A stretch of DNA of 15,552 nucleotides from CAZZIZ01 sp964654535 (GTDB taxonomy: Bacteria; Bacteroidota; Bacteroidia; Chitinophagales; UBA2359). A model generated the notes under the pieces. That model saw nothing but the letters and a program-made list of their open reading frames with translations. It had not been told where the DNA came from and did no database searches. Positions 7,284 through 15,118 of this stretch are shown piece by piece. The stretch spans positions 1 to 15,552 of the forward strand of contig CAZZIZ010000068.1 in the NCBI GenBank assembly GCA_964654535.1, given 5' to 3'. Position numbers and translations under genes: made by a program. Within the stretch, counting starts at the first letter, position 1, and each line of letters starts with the position of its first letter.

Positions 7284-8264
7284 ATTAGCGCGCCTAGCAA
7301 AATACTCATCCTTCGATTTAGCTCTATAGGCGATATAGTTCTGACTACGCCTGTAGTGCGCTGCGTAAAAAATCAAATGCAGGATGTGCAGCTACACTAT
7401 GCTACTAAAAAGGCATATGCCTTTATGCTGCACAACAATCCCCACGTCGACAAGGTGCACGAACTTGTAGATGATTACCCCACATTAATTGAAGAATTGC
7501 GGCAGGAAAATTTTGACCTAGTTATTGATTTACATCACAACTTACGCACCAGGAAAATAAAGAAAGCACTGGGCGTAAAGAGTCATTCCTTTTTTAAAAG
7601 CAACATTGCGAAATGGCTTAAAGTCAATTTAAAAATCGACCGATTGCCAAAAATGCACCTAGTGGATAGATATATGGCTACGGTTGAGGAGTACGGTGTT
7701 GTAAATGATGGCCATGGTCTTGACTACTTTATTCCCACGAAAGACGAAGTGGATATTAAAGAACTTTTTCCAGCTATAAGCCAAGCCTACATTGCCTTTG
7801 CGATAGGTGGTCAACACGCCACAAAACAAATGCCGAAGGAAAGGATTAAGGAACTGTGTAGCGTCATTAAGCAACCGGTAGTACTCTTGGGCGGCAAGGA
7901 AGATCGAGCAAGTGGAGATTTTATTGCGCAGGGTTTGTCACACGTTTACAATGCTTGTGGCAGCATAAACCTAAATCAATCGGCGAGCGTTTGCAAACAA
8001 GCCGATGCGGTTGTAACGCACGATACTGGGATGATGCACATTTCTGCAGCCTTGAAAAAGAAAATTGTTTCGCTTTGGGGAAACACTATTCCCGAGTTTG
8101 GTATGTACCCTTATATGCCGCTAAACCCTGAAAAGAGTTTAGTTTTCGAGGTTCAAAATTTGTCTTGTCGGCCATGTTCCAAAATTGGATATGATCGCTG
8201 TCCGAAGGGTCATCACAAGTGCATGACTCTGCATAATCACGAAGAAATAGTACGAAGTCTTTAG
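7284..8264 (+). CDS. Glycosyltransferase family 9 (heptosyltransferase-like), probable ATT start
   Basis: A GT-B-fold GT9 enzyme, likely acting at the cytoplasmic face of the inner membrane in lipopolysaccharide or surface-glycan assembly. The conserved N-terminal strand and loop KILILRFSSIGDIVLTTP is encoded at 7299-7352, upstream of the first standard start (GTG at 7356). Starting at 7356 would delete the loop whose aspartate (SIGD) matches the catalytic residue of WaaC-type enzymes. In frame between the TAA at 7269-7271 and this motif there is no ATG, GTG or TTG; the best placed candidate is ATT at 7284, giving 326 residues. The C-terminal half has THDTGMMHISAAL (donor-binding motif), SLWGNTIPEFGMYPY, and the cysteine-rich LSCRPCSKIGYDRCPKGHHKC seen in Bacteroidota GT9 proteins. 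Sugar substrate unknown. Confidence 0.82.
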   Translation: MSAPSKILILRFSSIGDIVLTTPVVRCVKNQMQDVQLHYATKKAYAFMLHNNPHVDKVHELVDDYPTLIEELRQENFDLVIDLHHNLRTRKIKKALGVKSHSFFKSNIAKWLKVNLKIDRLPKMHLVDRYMATVEEYGVVNDGHGLDYFIPTKDEVDIKELFPAISQAYIAFAIGGQHATKQMPKERIKELCSVIKQPVVLLGGKEDRASGDFIAQGLSHVYNACGSINLNQSASVCKQADAVVTHDTGMMHISAALKKKIVSLWGNTIPEFGMYPYMPLNPEKSLVFEVQNLSCRPCSKIGYDRCPKGHHKCMTLHNHEEIVRSL

Positions 8265-8344
8265 CGCCTACGTTAAGGATATGCGTTAAGGATAGAGGCG
8301 GAGCGCAGCGGTTGTCTGAGCTCCTGTTGCTGACGAACGCCGAG

Positions 8345-8369
8345 CCCTCAGCACCCTAGTGCTGGAGGG
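8345..8369. other. Hairpin with 4-base loop
   Basis: agcac (8350-8354) pairs with gtgct (8359-8363) around a ccta loop. The stem continues with about four more G-C/A-T pairs to 8345/8369 around one bulged G. It forms part of the GC-rich element. Confidence 0.5.
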
Positions 8370-8413
8370 GCGATGCGTGAAGAAAGCAGAACAGAGCGAG
8401 CGCCGAAAGCCTG

Positions 8414-8484
8414 ACCCTTGACCTCGTTGTGTAAGGCCTTTTCCCTTTGGGAAAGAGGGCCTTCTACAATGAGGTCAGAAGGGT
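8414..8484. terminator. Long imperfect hairpin, about 30 base pairs; possible terminator or structured RNA
   Basis: Reading outward from a ttt loop at 8446-8448, the stems are: 8439-8445 with 8449-8455; 8433-8438 with 8458-8463; 8420-8430 with 8466-8476 (one G-U pair); and 8414-8419 with 8479-8484. Only two-base bulges or mismatches separate the stems. No U-tract follows, so it is not a classic Rho-independent terminator, although it could end transcription from the glycosyltransferase gene or protect a 3' end. Confidence 0.5.
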
Positions 8485-8597
8485 AACGCCCATATTTAAA
8501 AGATACTCAGAAAGCGCCTTCGAAATAGAATGCAACATGGTCATGAAAGCAACAGAATCAGGTGATTTTGAGGAAAATTAGAGAGGCTTTTGGCTTG

Positions 8598-8625
8598 ATT
8601 TTGGGCTAACTTTATTTTGGGCTAA
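8598..8625. repeat. Direct repeat attttgggctaa, two copies
   Basis: A perfect 12-base unit at 8598-8609 and 8614-8625 (16-base period), about 115-140 bases before the PorV/PorQ-like gene. The rest of 8490-8690 is AT-rich with no recognisable gene. The period is not a clean double-helix turn, so a regulator-site reading is only a guess. Confidence 0.4.
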
Positions 8626-8693
8626 GGCAATAACAATCAGAGACTTGCGTTCGTATTGACTTCTGAAAATAAACTCTGCTTTTTTGTACCATT

Positions 8694-8728
8694 TTTGCAA
8701 CCCATCTTATTACTAAATCATCTATTTG
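8694..8728 (+). promoter_or_regulatory. Possible promoter for the T9SS cluster
   Basis: TTTG at 8694-8697 and TCTATTTG at 8721-8728 (one mismatch to TAnnTTTG) are 23 bases apart and lie just before the ATG at 8741. If correct, the TTG at 8726-8728 is promoter sequence and not a start codon. Confidence 0.4.
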
Positions 8729-8740
8729 TCAAACTATCTA

Positions 8741-9841
8741 ATGTTGAGAATAATAAAAATAAGCGCCTTGATATTGGCACTGGTGGGAGCCAGTTTCCAG
8801 ATAGCAAATGCACAGTCTAGGACTTTTAGTAATGAGTTCCTCTCATTGGGTGTTGGAGCACGAGCTTTAGGAATGGGCAACACTCAGGTTGCTGCCGTAA
8901 AAGACGTGACTTCTGGTTATTGGAATCCAGCTGGTCTTACACAAATAGAAAACTTTCAGGTTTCGTTTATGCACTCGGAAATTTTTTCGGGTCAAGGAAA
9001 ATATGATTACTTGGGTTTGGCTGCTCCAATTATTGATGATAAGCACGCCTTCGGTTTAACGATACTTCGTTTTGGCGTAGATGATATTCCAAACACTCTT
9101 TTTATCGTAGAGCCGGATGGCAGTATTAACTATGACAACTTAAGTACATTTTCCGCTGCCGACTACGCCTTTATACTTTCGTACGCGCAACATTATAAAC
9201 AACTGCAAGTTGGTGGAAACTTAAAATTGATTCACAGACAAGTTGGATCCTTTGCCAATTCTTGGGGATTTGGAATTGACCTTGCTGCTCAGTATCTAAC
9301 ATCGAACAACATACGACTCGGTGCGATTGTAAGAAACGTTACCACAACTGTAAATGCTTGGTCTTTTAACTTTACTGATCGCGAACAAGATGTTTTGGCT
9401 GCGACCAATAACGAAATTCCAGTTAACTCTGTTGAGATAACTCGACCAGAAATAGTTTTAGGTGGAGCCTATGTTTTTACAATTAATCAAGACTTAAACT
9501 TGTTGGCAGAACTTGATATTCAAGTTACGACGGACGGCAAGAGAAACACTTTACTTTCAGGAAACCCAATTAGTGCCGATCCACGCTTGGGAGCAGAACT
9601 TGCTTACAAAGGGCTAGTCTTTCTGCGCACGGGCTTCAACAATATTCAACGCATAACGGGAGATGATTTTGAGGCTGATGAGTCTTGGAGTATTCAGCCA
9701 AACATTGGTGTAGGGATAAACGTAAAAGCGGTTACGATTGACTATGCTTTTACAGGATTGAACAATACCGACACCGGATTCTTCTCGCATGTTTTTTCGA
9801 TTAAACTAGACTGGAACTCTCTTAAGCAAGGGGTACAATAA
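8741..9841 (+). CDS. PorV/PorQ family outer-membrane beta-barrel protein
   Basis: A 366-residue outer-membrane barrel of the PorV/PorQ group. In T9SS, PorV shuttles cargo from the translocon and works with the sortase PorU, while PorQ binds PorZ. The N-terminal signal (LRIIKISALILALVGASF, then IANA before QSR) is followed by the family hallmark FLSLGVGARALGMGNTQVA and a YWNPAGL turn at about residues 45-75. The remainder alternates amphipathic strands with Gly and aromatic residues and ends in a short strand FSIKLDW, typical of FadL-like barrels. I chose ATG 8741 over TTG 8726 because the TTG lies in a promoter-like box and the ATG gives a clean signal peptide. Thirteen bases separate its stop from the PorU-like gene, so the pair is probably co-transcribed. 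PorV, PorQ or a third paralogue cannot be told apart by eye. Confidence 0.87.
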   Translation: MLRIIKISALILALVGASFQIANAQSRTFSNEFLSLGVGARALGMGNTQVAAVKDVTSGYWNPAGLTQIENFQVSFMHSEIFSGQGKYDYLGLAAPIIDDKHAFGLTILRFGVDDIPNTLFIVEPDGSINYDNLSTFSAADYAFILSYAQHYKQLQVGGNLKLIHRQVGSFANSWGFGIDLAAQYLTSNNIRLGAIVRNVTTTVNAWSFNFTDREQDVLAATNNEIPVNSVEITRPEIVLGGAYVFTINQDLNLLAELDIQVTTDGKRNTLLSGNPISADPRLGAELAYKGLVFLRTGFNNIQRITGDDFEADESWSIQPNIGVGINVKAVTIDYAFTGLNNTDTGFFSHVFSIKLDWNSLKQGVQ

Positions 9842-9854
9842 ACTAAGAGGTATA

Positions 9855-12800
9855 ATGAGAATGAGTCACTACAAGTTATTACTAACTGTTTTTATACTTT
9901 CAAGCCTAAGTATTTTTTCTGTGTCTCTAGTGGCGCAGAATAATATGACTTACTCCAACGAGTGGATTGATCATTCAAAGGAGTATTACGCAATTGAAAT
10001 TGAGAAAGATGGTTTAAGCAGAATCTCTTTTCAGGCATTGAGCACAACTGATATGCCTTTGGAGGCATCTGGGTTTCGTTTGTATAATCGCGGAGAGGAA
10101 GTGCCTATTTATGTAAGCACAACTGGAACCCTTGGGGCAAATGATTATATAGAATTTGTTGGCAGAAAAAATGACGGCTATTTTGATACGCAACTTTATC
10201 AAGAGCCTTTTCATCAACCCAATATTGAAACCAGCCTTTTCTCTCCGAATGGATTGTACTATTTGACTTGGGACACAAATGGCTCGCCGCCTTTGCGTTT
10301 TAACGATACTCCGAACAACATAAGTAACCCCCCCGCAGCTGAGTCAGGCTTTATGTACAAACATAAAGAACTCCTGCAACAAGCCTTCTTTCAAGGATTG
10401 CCTGACCACTCTCTTGGATCTGTAAACAACTACACAGGAGACTATGAACAAGGCGAGGGTTTCGTGAGTACGATTCACCCCGGAGGAAATGATGTATCTA
10501 CCTTTAACGGATTTATGCTCGACGTTAATTTAAACTTAGAGTTTGTAGACTTCAACGGCCCTGAAGATGAAGCGGTTTGCGAGGCAAAAATAATGGGACG
10601 AAACAATAACTTTTTCGTTATCCCAGATCACAGATTGCGCTTGCACGTGAACGATACCGAATATGTTGACGATCAGTTTGAAGCCTATGCTACAAACGAC
10701 TATGAATTTGAAGTGCCCGTGAGCACACTTTCTCCAAATTCAAAGTTTACGTTGGAAGGTGTTTACAATGTTTCATCGGCTGGTGATGTGTCGAAGTTTT
10801 CTATTGCTTCAGTATGCATGACTTACCCGCGTCTATTTAACTTTTCGAATGAGCGTTCGTTTGATTTCACTTTAAGAAACAACGACAGCAAGTACATAGA
10901 GATTAGCAATTTTGATGGTGGCAGTCAGGCGGTCCTATATGACCTAACCGAAAACAGAAGATACTTGCCCGTTTTAGAAAACGGTTTGTACAAGTTCTTC
11001 ATACCACAACTTGGCTCTATGGGCAGACGTGACTTTTTCATAAGCACGACAACCAACGTCAATGCAATGAACGAAGTCTCGAGTTTGAATCCAATAACTT
11101 TTAGAGACTTTTCTTCTGCTGCGAACAGTGGTGATTTTATACTACTATACCATAAATCTTTAACTACTGGTCCGGTGGACGAGGTTCAGCGATATGCTGA
11201 CTACAGAAGATCGGAAGCAGGCGGAAGCCATCAGGTTCTAATGGTAGAGATAGACGAATTGTACCATCAATTTGCGCATGGTATTTCAAAGCATCCTTTA
11301 TCGATTAGAAACTTTTCAAATTTCATCGTAGATCAATTTGCTGCGGGCAATTGGAATGTAGAACCCAACTTTCTTTTTCTAGTCGGCCGATCCTTCGTTT
11401 ATAGCAAGGCCTTTACCGATGAAATGTATCGAGAAGATAACCTTATACCGACTTATGGTCACAAGGGCTCGGACAACATTCTGTCTTCGAGAAATATTGA
11501 TGATTACAGATTTCAATTAGCTACAGGTAGATTAAGCGCGAGTCAGCCATCTCATGTGAAGGCGTATTTGGACAAGGTGATTACTTATGAGAACTCCATG
11601 GCCAATGTCGGATGTGATATTGATTCAAGAATTTGGATGAAGCACCTGATACATATTGGAGGAGGAGCAACATTGGCCGAAGTCGATTTCATTGATGGGT
11701 ACTTGAATGATTATAAAAAAACTACAGAAGATTCTATTACTGGAAACAACGTAGTCATAACCATTGCCAAACAAGATGACGCGGCAATGATCCCGCTCCC
11801 AGGGGAAGTTGAAGAAACCATAGAAGACGGAATAGGCTTACTTACGTTTTTTGGACATTCAAGTGGTCAGGATTGGGCTTTCGACTTACCGGCAGTACAG
11901 TTCATTGATAACGCGGGGCGTTACCCATTGTTTTTATCGCTCTCTTGTTTTATTGGGAACATACATGAAGATACTTTTGGGCTTCCCTTAGAATGGACGC
12001 TTGCTGAAGAGAGAGGTTCAATCGGTTTCCTGGCAAGTGTTGGATTGGGCTTCCCAATATTCTTAGACTTCTTTACAGAAGCATTTTATCAAAACATCTC
12101 CTTAGATAATTATGGCGAGTCTTATGGTGTTTGTATTCGCGAAGCTGTTAATGATATTTACGACCCGAACCAGTTTGGTACCAAGGTCACCTGCCACGAG
12201 TTTACCTTACAGGGAGATCCTGCAGTTGAACCATATCACTTTGATAACCCAGAGTTTTTACTGGAAACTGAAGATGTCTTTTTCGAGCCACCTGTGATTT
12301 CTGAAGCGGTAGAATTCTTTGATGTGAAACTGGCGATTACAAATGCGGGTAAAGCGGATGTAGATTCTTTAGAGCTCTTGGTAGAAAGAACATTACCAGA
12401 TGGCAACGTAGAAATCGCCTTTGATGGAATGATCAGAGCGCCACTTTACAAGGATACTGTTTCCCTAACACTGCCAAATGAAGCGGCAAGTAATTTTGGA
12501 CTTAGTAGCTTTAAGGTTCAACTTGATCCCAACAATCTGATCCAAGAAGATTGTGAATCGAATAACGTCACCACTAAAGAACTATTGGTTCTTCCGTCTT
12601 CTGCTATTCCAATAGAACCTTGCAGATATGCAATTGTAAGCGATCCTGACGTCACTTTGAAAGCTTCGACAGCGGTTTCTATTTTAGATGCTCCGTCCAC
12701 ATTCGTATTGCAGATTGATAACACAGATAGTTTTGACAGCCCTTTTATGGTCCAAACGGAAATAACTCAACTGGGAGGTGTAATAGAATGGATGCCAAAC

Positions 12801-15101
12801 GTAAGCTATGAAGAGGATCAAACCTACTTCTGGCGCGTCGGCAATTCCGATGGATCGGGTGGAGGAAACGAATGGCAAAGCTCTTCGTTTATTTATTCTC
12901 CTGGCGGAGATGCAGGTTGGTGTCAATCGCATCCTGCCCAATTAGCAGAGAACATTTTTAACGATGGAATGACTATCAATTCAATTGGCTCTTTTGACTT
13001 TGGTAATTCCGTAAACGCAGTTAGAGCGGTAACCGGATTGGCACCTTATACTTCGGCCATGACCATTAGCGATATTGGTTATTACCTAAATGGAACAAGA
13101 CTGGTTGCCGAAACTTGTCTGAAGCTTTCAGATGCTCCCTGTACTGGAGGTATAGGGTTCGCGGTGTTTACACCGAAGCAAATATTAGAACCATGGTTGA
13201 GTGTGAAGCAAGCTCCACCATTTCAAGAAGAATGTCAGAACTCAGGAATTTATGGCGAGAACTTTTGCGGTGGGTTTACTGGAAGCACGAAAGAAATTTT
13301 TGAGTTCTTCACTGGCGACCTAGACTGGGTAGGTCCTGGTGCCCCACCATTGAATCATAAATGGCAGATGATTGAAAACTTCCTCAACGATATTCCTGAT
13401 GGCCACTACATAATGGCATACAGTTTACTAGAGCACCGAGTAAGTAGCAACAATCCCGATTATGCACCTTACCAAAATAATGTGGTTCAAATCTTAGAAG
13501 AGCTTGGTGCAGAAGGAATTGGTGATTTGACAAAAGTCGTTGACAATAATGGGAGTGATCTTCACGACAGACCCTTCATTCTATTTGGTAGAAAAGGCGA
13601 TCCCGATTTTGAATCAACATACCTAACTGCTGAAACAGTTAATGATGTTTTGAACCTCGACATTTTAGTAGCAGGAAAAGTCAAAGAAGGTAGTTATGAA
13701 ACACAATTGATTGGACCTTCCAAGGCATGGGACAGATTAGAATTTGACGTTGATCAAGATGCAGATGAAGCTTTTGATATTGAACTGTATGGTTTCAACA
13801 ACAACTTTGAGGAAACATTTATTCTTAATTCCAGCGGTAGTAACAGCGTAGATATTAGTTGGGTGAATGCAGAGAACTTCCCTTTCTTAAAATTGCGCGC
13901 TATAAACCGCGATTCGATAAACTTTACACCGCCACGCCTAAACAGCTGGAAGGTTCATATGCAACGAGCAGGAGAACTAGCCCTAGACCAAAATGTATTC
14001 TTAGATTTCCAGTCGGATACTTTGAGGTCAGGCGAGAACATAAGTTTCGAAATGGCTGTAACCAACGCTTCAAGCTGCGTTTTTGATGATGTGCGGGTAG
14101 AATACACATTCATAAATGCTGACAACCAAGAAATCATTGTTGGCGAATCGGTTACAGGAGAATTGACTACGGGTACAGAAGCACCGGCTCCATTGGATGC
14201 ATTTGCGGAAGGAGAAACCCAAAATGCTGTCTTTACATTCCCATCGCAAGAATTACCAGGTGGCAGTTATTTCTTAGAAGTAAACGTGAATCCTAATAGA
14301 GAACAAGCCGAGAAATTCAACTTCAACAATATTGTTCGCTTTCCGTTTTTCATTATCAATGACAACATTAACCCATTGGTTGATGTAACTTTTGACGGCG
14401 TGCATATTTTGAATGGTGATATCGTAAGCGCATCACCAGAGATCATAGTGAAAATAAAAGACGAGAACGCTCAGACGGCTTTGACCGATTCGACTATTGC
14501 AGACTTGTATTTGATTTATCCTGACGGGACTAACGAACGCGTTAATTATAGCGATTTAGAATTCTCTCCTTCTGATCCAAGTCAGTTACCCGATTTAAAT
14601 GAAGCGCACATAAGTCTAAAAAGAGATTTTGAGGAAAGCGGCACTTATCAATTGAAAGTAGTTGGTAGAGATATGGCTGGTAACGAATCGGGCAGCTACG
14701 ACTACGAAGTAGATTTCGAAGTGATTCTTGAATCACTAGTTTCAAATTTACTGAACTATCCGAATCCATTTACCACTTCAACCCAGTTCATCTTTACACT
14801 TACGGGAAGAGAGTTCCCAGATGTGTTTAAGATTCAGGTAATGAATATTTCAGGACGAGTCGTGCGTGAGTTTGACAAATCGGAATTAGGAAACGTACAT
14901 ATCGGTAGAAACATAACCGATTTCAGATGGGATGGATATGATAAGTTCGGCAACGAGTTAGCTAATGGCGTTTACTTCTATAGAGTAATTGTTAGTGACG
15001 CCGATGGTTCGGAATGGGATAAGTACTCAAATGTAACAACAAGGAACTTGGACAAACTTTTCGGGAAGCATGCTATCGGAAAGATGTACAAGGTTAGATA
15101 A
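9855..15101 (+). CDS. PorU-like C25 cysteine peptidase, putative T9SS sortase (PorU2 type)
   Basis: A 1748-residue secreted protein. PorU is the surface transpeptidase that removes the C-terminal signal of T9SS cargo and joins cargo to a cell-surface anchor. In order: signal peptide (about 1-27, ending SLVAQ); N-terminal beta domain starting YSNEWIDHSKEYY (30-400); gingipain-type C25 domain (about 410-792) with H668 in FFGHSSGQDWAF, C698 in LSLSCFIGN and the closing LQGDPAVEPY; CARDB-like domain (805-915); fibronectin-III-like domain ending TYFWRV...W (915-1018); a segment resembling the ILEI/PANDER fold (about 1095-1246); a beta-sandwich (1255-1375); a second CARDB-like domain (1375-1500); an Ig-like domain (1500-1630); and a C-terminal sorting/FlgD-Ig-like domain starting LNYPNPFTTST and containing FRWDGYDKFGNELANGVYFY. 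It is longer than classical PorU (about 1150 residues). Both catalytic residues are present. A paralogue follows 17 bases downstream. Confidence 0.88.
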   Translation: MRMSHYKLLLTVFILSSLSIFSVSLVAQNNMTYSNEWIDHSKEYYAIEIEKDGLSRISFQALSTTDMPLEASGFRLYNRGEEVPIYVSTTGTLGANDYIEFVGRKNDGYFDTQLYQEPFHQPNIETSLFSPNGLYYLTWDTNGSPPLRFNDTPNNISNPPAAESGFMYKHKELLQQAFFQGLPDHSLGSVNNYTGDYEQGEGFVSTIHPGGNDVSTFNGFMLDVNLNLEFVDFNGPEDEAVCEAKIMGRNNNFFVIPDHRLRLHVNDTEYVDDQFEAYATNDYEFEVPVSTLSPNSKFTLEGVYNVSSAGDVSKFSIASVCMTYPRLFNFSNERSFDFTLRNNDSKYIEISNFDGGSQAVLYDLTENRRYLPVLENGLYKFFIPQLGSMGRRDFFISTTTNVNAMNEVSSLNPITFRDFSSAANSGDFILLYHKSLTTGPVDEVQRYADYRRSEAGGSHQVLMVEIDELYHQFAHGISKHPLSIRNFSNFIVDQFAAGNWNVEPNFLFLVGRSFVYSKAFTDEMYREDNLIPTYGHKGSDNILSSRNIDDYRFQLATGRLSASQPSHVKAYLDKVITYENSMANVGCDIDSRIWMKHLIHIGGGATLAEVDFIDGYLNDYKKTTEDSITGNNVVITIAKQDDAAMIPLPGEVEETIEDGIGLLTFFGHSSGQDWAFDLPAVQFIDNAGRYPLFLSLSCFIGNIHEDTFGLPLEWTLAEERGSIGFLASVGLGFPIFLDFFTEAFYQNISLDNYGESYGVCIREAVNDIYDPNQFGTKVTCHEFTLQGDPAVEPYHFDNPEFLLETEDVFFEPPVISEAVEFFDVKLAITNAGKADVDSLELLVERTLPDGNVEIAFDGMIRAPLYKDTVSLTLPNEAASNFGLSSFKVQLDPNNLIQEDCESNNVTTKELLVLPSSAIPIEPCRYAIVSDPDVTLKASTAVSILDAPSTFVLQIDNTDSFDSPFMVQTEITQLGGVIEWMPNVSYEEDQTYFWRVGNSDGSGGGNEWQSSSFIYSPGGDAGWCQSHPAQLAENIFNDGMTINSIGSFDFGNSVNAVRAVTGLAPYTSAMTISDIGYYLNGTRLVAETCLKLSDAPCTGGIGFAVFTPKQILEPWLSVKQAPPFQEECQNSGIYGENFCGGFTGSTKEIFEFFTGDLDWVGPGAPPLNHKWQMIENFLNDIPDGHYIMAYSLLEHRVSSNNPDYAPYQNNVVQILEELGAEGIGDLTKVVDNNGSDLHDRPFILFGRKGDPDFESTYLTAETVNDVLNLDILVAGKVKEGSYETQLIGPSKAWDRLEFDVDQDADEAFDIELYGFNNNFEETFILNSSGSNSVDISWVNAENFPFLKLRAINRDSINFTPPRLNSWKVHMQRAGELALDQNVFLDFQSDTLRSGENISFEMAVTNASSCVFDDVRVEYTFINADNQEIIVGESVTGELTTGTEAPAPLDAFAEGETQNAVFTFPSQELPGGSYFLEVNVNPNREQAEKFNFNNIVRFPFFIINDNINPLVDVTFDGVHILNGDIVSASPEIIVKIKDENAQTALTDSTIADLYLIYPDGTNERVNYSDLEFSPSDPSQLPDLNEAHISLKRDFEESGTYQLKVVGRDMAGNESGSYDYEVDFEVILESLVSNLLNYPNPFTTSTQFIFTLTGREFPDVFKIQVMNISGRVVREFDKSELGNVHIGRNITDFRWDGYDKFGNELANGVYFYRVIVSDADGSEWDKYSNVTTRNLDKLFGKHAIGKMYKVR

Positions 15102-15118
15102 CCCTCAACAAATTATCT

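Larger units (their letters stand above)
8271..8489. repeat. GC-rich structured intergenic element, possibly a Bacteroidota interspersed repeat or RNA
   Basis: This non-coding stretch is clearly richer in G+C than its surroundings: 72 of 120 bases at 8281-8400 by hand count, against an AT-rich sequence from 8490 onward. It begins with a direct repeat cgttaaggat at 8271-8280 and 8284-8293. It then contains a compact hairpin (8345-8369) and a very long one (8414-8484), ending with AAGGGTAACGCCC. From memory, elements opening with TTAAGGAT and ending with GCCTGACCC...AGGGTAACGCCC recur between genes in Flavobacteria-type genomes; I cannot confirm copy number here. It could be a repeat, a transcribed structured RNA, or both. 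Confidence 0.5.

Noticed and set aside
7356..7358. GTG as start of the glycosyltransferase
   Set aside because: It would remove the conserved KILILRFSSIGD segment including the catalytic-type aspartate, which is clearly encoded just upstream.
8726..8740. TTG at 8726 as start of the PorV/PorQ-like gene
   Set aside because: The TTG is part of a promoter-like TCTATTTG box, and the ATG at 8741 gives a cleaner signal peptide.
10014..10217. Minus-strand open frame that resembles another at 15257-15460
   Set aside because: The two look alike only because they are antisense to the conserved N-terminal domains of the two PorU-like paralogues; they are not a gene family.
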